Shown here: piece after piece, positions 35,325 through 44,557 of the stretch | How positions within the stretch are numbered: position 1 is the first letter of the stretch | How the letters are laid out: every line of letters begins with the position of its first letter | Origin: Phaeovulum vinaykumarii | GTDB taxonomy: Bacteria > Pseudomonadota > Alphaproteobacteria > Rhodobacterales > Rhodobacteraceae | Reading direction: 5' to 3' | DNA length: 64,000 nt | NCBI RefSeq assembly: GCF_900156695.1 | Contig: NZ_FTOM01000009.1 | Span: forward strand, 1 to 64,000 | Translations under genes and position numbers: made by a program | Notes under the pieces: model-generated | Told to the model about the DNA's origin: nothing | What the model saw: the letters and a program-made list of their open reading frames with translations, nothing else | Databases searched by the model: none

Positions 35325-37272
35325 AGGCAAGATTGCCCTCGGAGTGTTGAGCCTCGTGCTGGTCGGTCTCGCCATGGGCTATGTCGTGGCGACCGGCTTT
35401 GTCATGTTCCGCTATGGGCTTTCTCCCACCCGTTTCGACGTCACCCTGCTTGCCCGCGAATACCGGGGTCTGTCTCAGTCCGCACCAAAAGACTTCCTCT
35501 GGGTGAACCTCATCCTCGGTGGCTTCGGCCTGGCATCGCTGATGCTGAGCGTTACGCTTCTGGGGGATGCATTGACCCGCTTCGGGACGACGCATTGGCA
35601 GACCCGCAGCGAGATGAAGAGGAACGGCTTCTTTGCCAAGCCCGGTGGTGGCTTCCTTCTGGGCAAGCTCGGCTCCCCGAAATCCAGGCGCCCATTCCTT
35701 GTCTCAAAAACCTTCCCCCACGCGCTGATCGTGGCGCCGACAGGCCGGGGCAAGGGTGTGGGGTTCGTGATCCCGAACCTGCTAACCTACAAGGGCTCGG
35801 CCGTGGTGCTCGACGTGAAAGGCGAGAACTTCCGCGAGACCTCGCGCTTCCGCGCCAGCATGGGGGACAAGGTTTTCCGCTTCGCGCCGACCGACTGGGA
35901 CCGACCGACACATCGCTATAATCCGCTGGCGCGCATTGCTGCCATGACCAACCCCGACCGGCAGCAGATGGAGCTTAAACTCACCGCGAAGCTCTTCCTG
36001 CAGACCGACAATGAAAAGCTGAGCGGGCTTTTAGCCGGGGGTATCGACCTCTTCGTAGCGGCCGGTCTTCTGGCCTTCGAGCGCGGCGTTCCGACCATCG
36101 GCGAGATTTACCGCATCACAGCCTCGGGGGGCGACAAGCAGAAGGAATACCTGAAGCGTTCGCAGGAGGTGAAGAACAAGTCGGCCAAACTGATCTTCGA
36201 GCGTATGGCATCGACCAACAACGACACCCTCACTTCCTACCTCTCCCTCCTGATGACATCGGGTCTCGACACTTGGGACAACCGCGCGATCGACGCGGCC
36301 ACCGCGACCTCTGACTTCTCATTCCGGGATATCCGCCGCCGCCCACATGCGATCTATCTTGTGGTCGAATCCGAGATGATCCGCCCGCTTGCCCCGCTGA
36401 TCCGCCTCTTCTTTTCGGACCTGATTGCCTCGCTGCAGGCGCGGGAACCCGGCGATGACGAGCCGTGGCCGGTCATGATCTTGCTCGACGAGTTCGACCG
36501 GCTCGGCAAAATGCCGATCGTCGCCGAGAGCATCAAAACTCTGCGCTCCTTCGGCGGCAACCTCGCCATTGTCACCCAGACCATTCCGGCGCTGGACGAG
36601 ATATATGGTGAGAACACCCGCCGGTCGCTTCAGGGCGGCGCCGGAGTGAAGCTCTACCTCACCCCGTCCGAGCAGAAGACAATCGAGGAGCTGAGCCAAG
36701 CTGTCGGCAAGACCACCAAACGCGTGGTGACGCGCTCCCGCGCGGTCGGGCGCAATCCGTTCGAAGGGCGCAGCGTTTCGGAGAGGACAGAAGATACCCC
36801 GCTTCTGACAGAGGATGAGGCCCGGCGCATGGACCTCGACGAGGTCATCCTTGTGATCGACGCGCAGATGCCGATCCGCGCGAGAAGGGTGAAGTATTTC
36901 GAGGACCCGGCTTTGAAGGTGCTGCACGCCGGGCAGTCGGGGAGTTTCCCGTATCCGGACGAGGATGGACTGCGGCGGGATCGGCAGATGTCTGAGACCC
37001 GGGAAACGGTGGAAAGGTTGAAGCAGGAACTGCAGGAAGTGCGGGCGGCTGCGGGACCGCGGGAAGTAGGTACGAACGTGCCGAACACTTTGACGATGGG
37101 TCCTGTCTGTTCAGGGAGATCACGTGGCCGTGCCGCTCGCGCTGCTGCGAGCGGCGGTGGCCAGGGTCAGCTGTCTCTCGATATCGAGGGGTTGGGAATT
37201 TCGAGCACGAACCGGACAGAACTGGCTTCGGCAATTCAAACAACGAGAGCAATCATTGCGGAGCACGGATGA
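35317..37272 (+). CDS. virD4: VirD4-type coupling protein
   Basis: The 651-residue protein is a VirD4/TraG coupling ATPase. Two N-terminal membrane segments (about residues 6-28 and 62-82) anchor it; Walker A APTGRGKG is near residue 140 and Walker B VMILLDEFDRLG near 387. The remainder has the NTLTSYLSLLMTSGLDTWDN and TQTIPALDEIYGEN blocks of the family. It links the relaxosome to the VirB channel, encoded 14.5 kb away in this window. The ATG at 35317 overlaps the relaxase stop. Confidence 0.92.
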   Translation: MDKGKIALGVLSLVLVGLAMGYVVATGFVMFRYGLSPTRFDVTLLAREYRGLSQSAPKDFLWVNLILGGFGLASLMLSVTLLGDALTRFGTTHWQTRSEMKRNGFFAKPGGGFLLGKLGSPKSRRPFLVSKTFPHALIVAPTGRGKGVGFVIPNLLTYKGSAVVLDVKGENFRETSRFRASMGDKVFRFAPTDWDRPTHRYNPLARIAAMTNPDRQQMELKLTAKLFLQTDNEKLSGLLAGGIDLFVAAGLLAFERGVPTIGEIYRITASGGDKQKEYLKRSQEVKNKSAKLIFERMASTNNDTLTSYLSLLMTSGLDTWDNRAIDAATATSDFSFRDIRRRPHAIYLVVESEMIRPLAPLIRLFFSDLIASLQAREPGDDEPWPVMILLDEFDRLGKMPIVAESIKTLRSFGGNLAIVTQTIPALDEIYGENTRRSLQGGAGVKLYLTPSEQKTIEELSQAVGKTTKRVVTRSRAVGRNPFEGRSVSERTEDTPLLTEDEARRMDLDEVILVIDAQMPIRARRVKYFEDPALKVLHAGQSGSFPYPDEDGLRRDRQMSETRETVERLKQELQEVRAAAGPREVGTNVPNTLTMGPVCSGRSRGRAARAAASGGGQGQLSLDIEGLGISSTNRTELASAIQTTRAIIAEHG

Positions 37273-37411
37273 GCCGCCATTCGTCGGTTTTTTGAAAGGA
37301 GTCACTGCCCTCGATCGAGTTTTTCTGGTGGTTGAGACCCGCTTAGTCCGTGCTCTCCCAAGAATAATCTTCGACACCTCAATAGAGGACAAGAGATTGA
37401 AGTCGCGGAAC

Positions 37412-38467
37412 TTAATGCTGCTTTGACCGCTCCAACATCCCAAACAGGTCGCGCGGATCGTCGGGGTCGGCGATAATGTCGAGCTCCTGGTAGAAGGGGT
37501 GGTCTTTTAGCCGGTCACGCAGATAGCGCAATGCGCTGAAATCCTCGATGGCGAAGCCGACCCCGTCGAAGAGCGTGATCTGGCGGTCATTCACGCGGCC
37601 GGGGGCGGCGCCAGTGATGACCTGCCACATCTCGGTGACGGAAAAATCCTCCGGCATCTGCTGGATCTCGCCCTCGATCCTCGTCTGAGGCGGGTATTCC
37701 ACGAATACATCGGAGCGGGTCAGGATATCCTTGTGCAGTTCGGTCTTGCCCGGGCAGTCGCCGCCGATTGCGTTGATGTGCTGGCCCGCGCCTACCATAT
37801 TGTCGGTCAGGATGGTGGCATATTGCTTGTCGGCTGTGCAGGTGGTGATGATCTGCGCGCCTTCGATGGCCTCTTCCGGCGTGGCGCAGGGCACCAGGTC
37901 GAACCCCAGCCCCTTCAAATTGCCCACCGCCTTTTCGGTGGCCGCCCGGTCGATGTCGTAAAGCCGGAGCGTGTCGATGCCGCAGATTGCCCGCATCGCC
38001 AGCGCCTGGAATTCTGATTGCGCGCCGTTGCCGATCATCGCCATAACACGCGCGCCCTTCGGTGCGAGGTGGCTGGCGACCATCGCGCTCGTCGCCGCTG
38101 TGCGCAGAGCGGTGAGTAGTGTCATCTCGGTCAGAAGTTCCGGGTAGCCGGTGTCGACCCGTGCGAGCAGGCCAAAGGCGGTGACAGTCTGAAGACCTTC
38201 CTTGGTATTCTTCGGGTGGCCGTTGACGTATTTGAACCCGTAATCCTCACCGTCAGAGGTCGGCATCAGTTCGATCACGCCCTCGGCGGAATGACTGGCG
38301 ACGCGCGGGGTCTTGTCGAATTTCTCCCAGCGGCGAAAGTCGTCCTCGATGTAGCGGGCGAGGTCTTTCAACACCGTCTCTACGCCGATGCTGTGGACGA
38401 GCTTCATCATGTTCTCGACGCTGACAAAGCGAATGAAGGCGAGTTCGGAAGGTGCGGGTGCGGGCAT
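37412..38467 (-). CDS. ocd: Ornithine cyclodeaminase
   Basis: The 351-residue enzyme converts L-ornithine to L-proline and ammonia with bound NAD. Family features are visible: ELMPTSDGEDYGFKYVNGHP, the nucleotide fold MAMIGNGAQSEFQALAM, LYDIDRAATEKAV, and INAIGGDCPGKTEL. It is last of a ten-gene operon, just after arginase, and would close the path arginine to ornithine to proline. Ti plasmids carry the same enzyme in their opine regions. The ATG at 38467 has GAGGAG seven bases upstream. It ends 139 bases from virD4, where I see nothing else. Confidence 0.92.
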   Translation of the reverse strand: MPAPAPSELAFIRFVSVENMMKLVHSIGVETVLKDLARYIEDDFRRWEKFDKTPRVASHSAEGVIELMPTSDGEDYGFKYVNGHPKNTKEGLQTVTAFGLLARVDTGYPELLTEMTLLTALRTAATSAMVASHLAPKGARVMAMIGNGAQSEFQALAMRAICGIDTLRLYDIDRAATEKAVGNLKGLGFDLVPCATPEEAIEGAQIITTCTADKQYATILTDNMVGAGQHINAIGGDCPGKTELHKDILTRSDVFVEYPPQTRIEGEIQQMPEDFSVTEMWQVITGAAPGRVNDRQITLFDGVGFAIEDFSALRYLRDRLKDHPFYQELDIIADPDDPRDLFGMLERSKQH

Positions 38468-38478
38468 GATGGATCTCC

Positions 38479-39402
38479 TCAATAACTGCGAGTCGGTCGG
38501 TCGAAGACGCGCCGACCGAAAAGCGAGGCGGTCAGATCGACCATGAGCGAGGCTGTCCGCCCCCGATCGTCGAGGTAAGGATTCAGCTCGACCAGATCGA
38601 GCGAAGTCACGAGCCCACTGTCATGCAGCATCTCCATGACCAGATGCGCCTCGCGGAAAGTTGCGCCCCCCGGAACCGTGGTGCCCGCCGCGGGCGCGAT
38701 GGCAGGTTCCAGGAAATCGACATCGAGTGAGACGTGCAGCATTCCGTCTGCGGCAGAGACCTTGTGCAAGAACTCCGCCAGCGGGGCGGCTATGCCGCGC
38801 TCGTCGATCTGGCGCATGTCGATGGCGGTCATGCCTGAGCGGATGATGAAATCCCGTTCCGGCGCGTCGACCGAGCGCAGCCCGATGAAACAGACGTTTT
38901 CGGCCGGCACGGGCGATTGGACCGCGGGAAAGCCTTCGAACCCGTCCTGCCCGGTGACATAGGCGATGGGCGTTCCGTGCAGATTGCCCGACGCGGTAGT
39001 TTCCGGGCTGTTGATGTCGGGATGCGCGTCCAGCCAGAGAACGAAGAGCGGTCTGTCGATCCGTGCTGCATGGGTCGCCACGCCCGCCACCGTCCCCAGC
39101 GACAAGGCATGATCGCCGCCAAGGAAAATCGGAAAACCATCCTGAATGGCGGTCTCGGCTGCTTGCGCCAAGAGCTTGGTCCACGCGATGCATTCCTCTC
39201 GTGCGTGGACCTTGCCCTTAGGCGCGTCGGGCACCCATTGTGGCGCGTCGATGTTGCCGCGATCCTCGACCTGCCAGCCGAGATCGTTCAGAGTCCCGGC
39301 TAATCCTGCCGTGCGATAGGCATCCGGGCCCATGATGCAGCCCCGCCTGCGCTTGCCGCAATCCATGCCGGCACCGATCAAGATGCATGTTTGCGTGCTC
39401 AT
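38479..39402 (-). CDS. rocF: Arginase
   Basis: The 307-residue protein has all ureohydrolase metal-binding motifs: GGDHALSLG, WLDAHPDIN, and SLDVDFLEP, plus the GNLHG substrate loop. SVDAPERDF and TSLDLVELNP complete the arginase pattern. It should hydrolyse arginine to ornithine and urea, supplying the next enzyme. It starts inside the RidA gene (4-base overlap) and ends 12 bases before ocd. Arginase together with ocd is the arrangement of the nopaline region of Ti plasmids. Agmatinase is the main alternative, but the company of ocd favours arginase. Confidence 0.9.
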   Translation of the reverse strand: MSTQTCILIGAGMDCGKRRRGCIMGPDAYRTAGLAGTLNDLGWQVEDRGNIDAPQWVPDAPKGKVHAREECIAWTKLLAQAAETAIQDGFPIFLGGDHALSLGTVAGVATHAARIDRPLFVLWLDAHPDINSPETTASGNLHGTPIAYVTGQDGFEGFPAVQSPVPAENVCFIGLRSVDAPERDFIIRSGMTAIDMRQIDERGIAAPLAEFLHKVSAADGMLHVSLDVDFLEPAIAPAAGTTVPGGATFREAHLVMEMLHDSGLVTSLDLVELNPYLDDRGRTASLMVDLTASLFGRRVFDRPTRSY

Positions 39403-39755
39403 GCGTCACCTCCATCAATGATGGCGGCTGTGACGATCACCTCGACCAACAAATCTGACCCGGCAAGGCGTGCTTCGCCGCAGGCACGCGCAGGGGCGTA
39501 GCCTTGAGGCACCCAGGCGTCCCAGACCGCGTTCATCGCATCGAAATCGCTCATATGTGCCAGCCAGACCACGGCTTGCAGGATATGCGCCTTCGACGAC
39601 CCGGCCTCGTCCAGCAAGGTCTCGACGCGGGACAGGCAATCGCGGGTCTGCGCGGTCACGTCCGGGCCGCTGCCGACCTGTCCGCAGAGGTAGACGGTAT
39701 GCCCGTGCTTGACGATCTTGCTCATCCGGGCACTGGTGTGCGTTCGTTCGATCAT
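39399..39755 (-). CDS. RidA-family deaminase
   Basis: The 118-residue protein is a RidA/YjgF member; the conserved arginine lies in YAPARACGEARLAGSDLLVEV. RidA proteins hydrolyse reactive imine and enamine intermediates. In this operon amino acid and opine oxidation could release imines, so a housekeeping role beside the oxidase is reasonable. It overlaps arginase by 4 bases and starts 14 bases after the permease stop. The ATG at 39755 has a GGACC-like site only; the start is not well marked. Confidence 0.82.
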   Translation of the reverse strand: MIERTHTSARMSKIVKHGHTVYLCGQVGSGPDVTAQTRDCLSRVETLLDEAGSSKAHILQAVVWLAHMSDFDAMNAVWDAWVPQGYAPARACGEARLAGSDLLVEVIVTAAIIDGGDA

Positions 39756-39769
39756 GGTTCGGTCCTTGG

Positions 39770-40528
39770 CTATCGCGTTGGTTCGGGTGTCGCCGGGGCA
39801 TCCATCGTCGTTTCACGCCGGGTCAGGTGGCGCAGGTAACGCCGTTCGATCCAGCGGAAGACGCGGGTGATGGCGAAGACGATCAAAAAGTAGAGAAGCG
39901 CGGCGGTGATAAAGCCTTCATAGGCTAGGTAGTAGCGGCCATTGAGCCAGCGCCCGACGCCCAAGATATCCTGCAGAGTGATCGTGCTGGCGACGACCGA
40001 GCCATGCAGCATGAAGATGACTTCGTTGGAGTAGGCCGGGATGGCGCGGCGGAAGGCCGAGGGCAGAATTATGCGGCGCATTCGGCTGCGGTAGGAGTGG
40101 CCCGTGGCGATAGCCGCCTCGACCTCGCCCGTGGGTGTGTCGACGATGGCACCGCGTAGCAGTTCCGTCGTGTAAGCTGCCGTGTTCAGCGTGAAGGCAA
40201 TAAGTGCGCACCACCAAGCCGAGGACAGGATCGGATCCCAGAGCCAGCTTTGGCGGACTGTCTCGAACTGGCCGAGGCCGTAGTAGATCAAATAGGTCTG
40301 CACCAGCAGCGGCGTGCCCCGCAGGACGTAGGTATAGCTCCAGACCATCGGGTTGAGTACCGGATGGCGCGATGCCCGCGCAATCGCCATCGGGATCGCC
40401 AGCAGGCCGCCGAGCAGCAGCGACAGGACCGTCAGGTTGAGCGTCATCCAGACGCCGTAGAAGAAGCGGTCGAAATTCTCGGCGATCAGGGCGATGTCGA
40501 GTGGGATGTAGGACAGGAAGGTTTCCAT
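39770..40528 (-). CDS. Amino-acid/opine ABC transporter permease (HisM/OccM type)
   Basis: The 252-residue inner-membrane protein has five to six hydrophobic segments and the permease EAA-like loop EAAIATGHSYRSRMRRIILPSAFRRAIPAYSNE (in part) at about residues 148-180. It pairs with the permease gene just upstream, three bases away. The substrate group is polar and basic amino acids (His/Arg/opine type). It starts MetETFLSYIPLDIALIAEN, the typical N-terminus of HisM-like permeases. Confidence 0.9.
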   Translation of the reverse strand: METFLSYIPLDIALIAENFDRFFYGVWMTLNLTVLSLLLGGLLAIPMAIARASRHPVLNPMVWSYTYVLRGTPLLVQTYLIYYGLGQFETVRQSWLWDPILSSAWWCALIAFTLNTAAYTTELLRGAIVDTPTGEVEAAIATGHSYRSRMRRIILPSAFRRAIPAYSNEVIFMLHGSVVASTITLQDILGVGRWLNGRYYLAYEGFITAALLYFLIVFAITRVFRWIERRYLRHLTRRETTMDAPATPEPTR

Positions 40529-40531
40529 GGC

Positions 40532-41221
40532 TCAGGCCCTCACTACGCCGCGGCTGTAACGGCGGTCGAGCGCGCGCAGGCCGAGGTCGGAGATGGCGGT
40601 CAGCACCAGGTAGATGACGAAGGCTGCGGCCATGAAGGTAAAAAGCTGGCCGGTGGAGCGCCCCGCGGTGAAGGCGTTGTAGACGAGATCCTGCAACCCG
40701 ATCACCGAGACCAGCGCGGTGGTCTTCAGCTGCACCAACCAGTTGTTGGTGAATCCCGGCAACGCATAGCGCACCATCTGCGGCCAGATGATGTGGCGAA
40801 ATATCAGTTGCCTCGGCATGCCGCAGCTGATCCCGGCCTCGATCTGGCCGCGTGGGATCGCCATGATCGCGCCGCGAAAGGTTTCAGTGAAATATGCGCC
40901 AAAAATCACGCCGATGGTCGCGGCTCCAGCAATGAATTTGCTGATTTCGACGTAGTCCCAAAGACCGGTCGCATAGCCGATCCAGTTGATCGTCACTTGG
41001 CCGCCAAAAAATACCAGCAGGATCAGGACGAGATCGGGCACGCCGCGCACAACGGTGGTGTAGGCCCCGGCCAGACGCTGCGCGGCACGGTTGCCCGAGA
41101 GCTTTGCCCAGGCACCCAGAAGCCCGAAGACAAGCGCGATGGCCAGCGAGACCAGCGCCAGCTGGATCGTCATGAGCGTTCCGGCGACAAGCTGCGCCTT
41201 GTATTCCAGTATCAGGTCCAT
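40532..41221 (-). CDS. Amino-acid/opine ABC transporter permease (HisQ/OccQ type)
   Basis: The 229-residue inner-membrane protein has the permease loop IEAGISCGMPRQLIFRHIIWPQMVRYALPG (in part) at about residues 128-157 and five hydrophobic segments. With the HisM-like gene after it, it forms the transmembrane pore of the importer; the ATPase and binding protein lie just upstream in the same operon. The text TVVRGVPDLVLILLVFFGGQ is typical of HisQ-like permeases. A 54-base gap to the binding protein gene is the largest in the transporter set. Confidence 0.9.
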   Translation of the reverse strand: MDLILEYKAQLVAGTLMTIQLALVSLAIALVFGLLGAWAKLSGNRAAQRLAGAYTTVVRGVPDLVLILLVFFGGQVTINWIGYATGLWDYVEISKFIAGAATIGVIFGAYFTETFRGAIMAIPRGQIEAGISCGMPRQLIFRHIIWPQMVRYALPGFTNNWLVQLKTTALVSVIGLQDLVYNAFTAGRSTGQLFTFMAAAFVIYLVLTAISDLGLRALDRRYSRGVVRA

Positions 41222-41275
41222 GGGCCACTCCTCCGGGCCGACGGGGCGGCACTTGCCGCCCCCGCCCCGTTGCGA

Positions 41276-42070
41276 TCAGTTTGACGCGTCTGCCGAGGCC
41301 GGACGGCCACCGTAGATGTCGAAGGGGAAGTACTTGTCATTGATTTCTGTATAGGTGCCGTTCTCGCGGATTGCGGTGATCGCCGCACTCAGCGCCTCAC
41401 GCAGTTCGTCGTCACCTTTTCGCACCGCGATGCCGACACCTTCTCCATAGCACTCCACGTCGGTGTGATCGCCGCCGAGGAATCCGTAATCCGCACCTTC
41501 ATCCTTGCTGAGAAAGCTCTCCTGCGCGATCAGCGAGTCCGAAAGCTGCACGTCGATGCGACCCAGAACCAGATCCCGGAACACCTCCTCTTGCGTGCCG
41601 TAGAGCACGATCTCGGCATCGGGGAAGGTCTTTTCGGCGTAGCACTGATGCGTCGCGCCGCGCTGGACGCCGATCCGCTTGCCGGCCAGCCCCTCGGGCG
41701 TGCCTTCGAATGTGGCATCCTTCGGCGCCACGATCCGGGCCGGCGTCTGGTAGTATTTCTCCGAGAAGTCGATCTGGCGCTTGCGTTCCTCGGTGATCGA
41801 CATCGACGCCACGATCGCATCGAACTTGCGCGCCTTGAGCGCCGGGATCATGCCGTCCCACTCCTGTTCGACCAGCGTGCAGTCGCGGTTCATCTCGGCA
41901 CAGAGCGCATTGGCGATTTCGATATCGAAACCGGCCAGGGTGCCATCGGCCTCCTTGTAGGAAAACGGCGGGTAGGCGCCCTCGACGCCGATGCGCAGGG
42001 CGTCCTGGGCAAAGGCAGGGACGGTAACCGCCAGCGCGGCAACGGTGGCAAGAAAGGTTCTTCTGATCAT
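41276..42070 (-). CDS. Periplasmic binding protein (basic amino acid/opine)
   Basis: The 264-residue protein has a signal peptide (MIRRTFLATVAALAVTVPAFA, cut before QDALRIG) and the two-lobe amino acid binding fold of the ArgT/HisJ/NocT type: IGVEGAYPPFSYKEADGTLAGFD (in part), WDGMIPALKARKFDAIVASMSIT, and GVGIAVRKGDDEL. An FCYAE-type cysteine pair is absent. The cell would use it to capture the substrate and pass it to the permeases. An opine such as nopaline or octopine is the prediction from the enzymes around it. It lies 28 bases after the ATPase gene. Confidence 0.9.
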   Translation of the reverse strand: MIRRTFLATVAALAVTVPAFAQDALRIGVEGAYPPFSYKEADGTLAGFDIEIANALCAEMNRDCTLVEQEWDGMIPALKARKFDAIVASMSITEERKRQIDFSEKYYQTPARIVAPKDATFEGTPEGLAGKRIGVQRGATHQCYAEKTFPDAEIVLYGTQEEVFRDLVLGRIDVQLSDSLIAQESFLSKDEGADYGFLGGDHTDVECYGEGVGIAVRKGDDELREALSAAITAIRENGTYTEINDKYFPFDIYGGRPASADASN

Positions 42071-42097
42071 GGGTCTCTTCTCCTTGGGGTTGGTCGA

Positions 42098-42868
42098 TCA
42101 GTTCATCCGCGACAGGAATGTCCGGAATTGCTCGGTTTCGGGATTGGAAAACAGTTTGCCGGGTGGGCCTTCTTCGCAAACCTCACCCTGGTGCAGGAAC
42201 ACGGTCTTTGACGAAACGTCCCGGGCGAAGCCCATTTCGTGCGTGACCACCAGCATGGTGCGGCCCTCCTCGGCCAGATCGCGCATCACGCCCAGAACCT
42301 CGCCAACGAGCTCGGGGTCCAGCGCTGAGGTCGGCTCATCAAAGAGCATCACGTCCGGATCCATCGCGAGCGCGCGCGCGATAGCCACGCGCTGCTGCTG
42401 GCCGCCGGACAGATGAGCAGGGTAGTATTCTGCACGGTTCGACAGTCCTACCTTGGCCAGAAGGGCCTCGGCCTTGTCGCGCGCTTCGGCCTTCGACAGG
42501 CCCTGAACGTAGACAGGGCCTTCCAGGACGTTTTCCATCACGGTCATGTGCGACCACAGGTTGAACCCTTGGAAAACCATCGCGAGCTTCGTGCGCATCC
42601 GCTCGACCTGCCGCAGATCGGCGGGAACGGGCTCTCCATGCCGATTGGTTTTCATACGCATCAATTCGCCATTCAAATAGACATCGCCGGAATTCGGCGT
42701 CTCAAGCAGGTTGATGCAGCGCAAAAAGGTGCTCTTGCCTGATCCTGACGCGCCTAGAATGGCAATTACATCCCCCTTCTGCGCTTCCATCGAGACGCCT
42801 TTGATGACCTCGTGTGCGCCGAAACTCTTATGCATGTCGGCAACTTTCAGGGCAGCGTTTTGGGTCAT
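42098..42868 (-). CDS. ABC transporter ATPase (HisP/OccP type)
   Basis: The 256-residue ATPase has Walker A GASGSGKST at residues 39-47, the signature LSGGQQQR near 153, Walker B VMLFDEPTSALDP, and the H-loop VTHEMGFA. A Trp-Ser-His segment (GFNLWSHMTVMENV) is typical of polar amino acid importers. It powers the two permeases. It overlaps the oxidase subunit gene by 4 bases, which ties transport to catabolism in one transcript. Confidence 0.93.
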   Translation of the reverse strand: MTQNAALKVADMHKSFGAHEVIKGVSMEAQKGDVIAILGASGSGKSTFLRCINLLETPNSGDVYLNGELMRMKTNRHGEPVPADLRQVERMRTKLAMVFQGFNLWSHMTVMENVLEGPVYVQGLSKAEARDKAEALLAKVGLSNRAEYYPAHLSGGQQQRVAIARALAMDPDVMLFDEPTSALDPELVGEVLGVMRDLAEEGRTMLVVTHEMGFARDVSSKTVFLHQGEVCEEGPPGKLFSNPETEQFRTFLSRMN

Positions 42869-44244
42869 GGCGATGTTTCCTTATGAGAAGTAAGGGCGGC
42901 CAGTTCGCCGAGCTTGACGGGTTTGATCGGCGAGCGGGCGCGCGGCGTCGCGGGCGTGGCGCCGCAATTGGCAAGAATGCCGCGAACGGTCAGGTCACAC
43001 ATGCGCCCCTGGCAGGGGCCCATGCCTGCGCGAGTCGCGGTTTTTACCTGACGCGGACCTTTCGCACCTTCTTTCAACGAAGCGTGGATGTCTGCGGCGG
43101 TGATTTCCTCGCAGCGGCAGACGATGGTGTCGCCTTCAGGCGCGAGGATTTCCGGCAGGGGAGCATAGGCGGCGTCGAGAAAGGGGCGGATCGCCATGGC
43201 GCGGCGGTGTGCGGCGCGGTCCGCAGCGGCCGTCTGGTTCCGGGCATCCTCGGTCAGCCGACCGAGCCGGTGCAGAATATCGAGCGCGGCGAGCCTTCCT
43301 GCCGCTTTCGCCGCGTCGGCACCGCCGATGCCAGCACCGTCCCCTGCGACATGAATGCCGTGAACATCGGTTCTTCCCCAAGGGTCGGTCTTCGCTTGGA
43401 ACGCCTGTTGCGCCTCGTTCCATTCATGCGCAACACCGGCCGCGCGGCTGATATGCGTCGACGGCACGACCCCCTGATGGGTCAGCAGAAGCGGCGTCGC
43501 GATTTGATGGCGATGGCCCTTCGCGGTGAAGCTGAAAAGGATATCGCCATTCTCCGTCTTCTCGGCGCTGAACCCGGTGGCGCCGATATGGCGCGTGATC
43601 CCTGCAGCTCTGATCTTGGCGATGAGCCCGAGACCCTTGAGAAGCGTCGGTGTGGCCAAAAGCGCGCGCGGAAGGTGTCGCGCGGCGCGCAGCAGCATCC
43701 GCGGTGACTGAGTTTCGACCAGCGCCCGAGGTCGCGCGCCAGCGTCGATCATCTGCGCCGCGATCAGGTAGATGAGCGGCCCGGACCCGGCCAGGACCGC
43801 ATCGCGCGGCAACAGCCCGGAGGTTTTCATCAGGATCTGGGCGGCCCCCGCGGGCATCACACCCGGAAGTGTCCAGCCTGGAAAGGGCGTGGGGCGTTCT
43901 TGCGCGCCACTAGCCAGCAGGACATGACGGGCTCTGGTCACATGACTTTTGCCGCCCCTTGACCAGATCACGCGCGGCCCGGCGTCGACGCGCCAGACGG
44001 TTGCATCGACTTCGATGTCGATGCCCGGAGCATTCAGCGCCGCAACAAGCGCGCGGCCCGCCGCGTAGTCCTTGCCAAGATACGGCCTTGCGCTGTCAGT
44101 CTCGCCGACGTCGCGATAAATCTGCCCTCCAGAGCGCCGTTGTTCGTCCAACAGCAACACGCGGGCGCCGTGTTTCGCGGCAGTCGCAGCGGCTGTCATA
44201 CCCGCTGGGCCGGCGCCAATGATGATGAGATCAAGCTCATGCAT
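42865..44244 (-). CDS. Opine-oxidase-like FAD subunit (OoxA/NoxA type)
   Basis: The 459-residue protein has an FAD dinucleotide motif IIGAGPAGMTAAATAAKHG at the N-terminus and a second nucleotide fold in the middle (IHVAGDGAGIGGADAA). The C-terminal 90 residues carry a BFD-like [2Fe-2S] domain with CRCEE near 370 and CQGRMC near 415. These features match the A subunits of octopine and nopaline oxidases and related D-amino acid/sarcosine oxidases. It would oxidise an opine to arginine and a keto acid with the B subunit. It overlaps the ferredoxin-like gene by 8 bases. Confidence 0.85.
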   Translation of the reverse strand: MHELDLIIIGAGPAGMTAAATAAKHGARVLLLDEQRRSGGQIYRDVGETDSARPYLGKDYAAGRALVAALNAPGIDIEVDATVWRVDAGPRVIWSRGGKSHVTRARHVLLASGAQERPTPFPGWTLPGVMPAGAAQILMKTSGLLPRDAVLAGSGPLIYLIAAQMIDAGARPRALVETQSPRMLLRAARHLPRALLATPTLLKGLGLIAKIRAAGITRHIGATGFSAEKTENGDILFSFTAKGHRHQIATPLLLTHQGVVPSTHISRAAGVAHEWNEAQQAFQAKTDPWGRTDVHGIHVAGDGAGIGGADAAKAAGRLAALDILHRLGRLTEDARNQTAAADRAAHRRAMAIRPFLDAAYAPLPEILAPEGDTIVCRCEEITAADIHASLKEGAKGPRQVKTATRAGMGPCQGRMCDLTVRGILANCGATPATPRARSPIKPVKLGELAALTSHKETSP

Positions 44245-44557
44245 CTTGAGCGCCTCCCATCAACTTTCGTGGTCCGCGCTGTCGCCGCAGCACCATGCCG
44301 TCGCGCACTTGCACCATGCAGCCCTGGCAGTTCGGGCGGCCGTCCACCTCGACCAGGCAGTCGAAGCAGACCCCCATCATGCAAAAGGCGGTGCGCGGTG
44401 CGCCTCTGGCGGTCAGCCGCGAGGCGTCGCCCGAATGAGCCAAGAGCGCTGCAGCGACGGTATCGCCTGCCCGTGCCGTGACCGGCTCACCATCCAGTGT
44501 CAGCTGTATCGTCGCGGCCGGTTCAGGCGGCGTCAGAAAGCGCGAAGCGATTTTCAT
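44237..44557 (-). CDS. [2Fe-2S] ferredoxin-like oxidase subunit
   Basis: The 106-residue protein is a plant-type [2Fe-2S] domain with cysteines C59, C64, C67 and then C77/C80 in the C-x4-C-x2-C...C pattern. It corresponds to the N-terminal part of the alpha subunit of sarcosine oxidase type enzymes, here split into its own gene. It would pass electrons between the two flavin subunits. I start at the ATG at 44557 with GGAGG six bases upstream; it overlaps the end of the preceding oxidase gene by 35 bases. Confidence 0.85.
   Translation of the reverse strand: MKIASRFLTPPEPAATIQLTLDGEPVTARAGDTVAAALLAHSGDASRLTARGAPRTAFCMMGVCFDCLVEVDGRPNCQGCMVQVRDGMVLRRQRGPRKLMGGAQDA

Noticed and set aside
40250-41284. 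Plus-strand frame antisense to the two permeases
   Set aside because: Charged low-complexity translation; the permease genes on the other strand are unambiguous.
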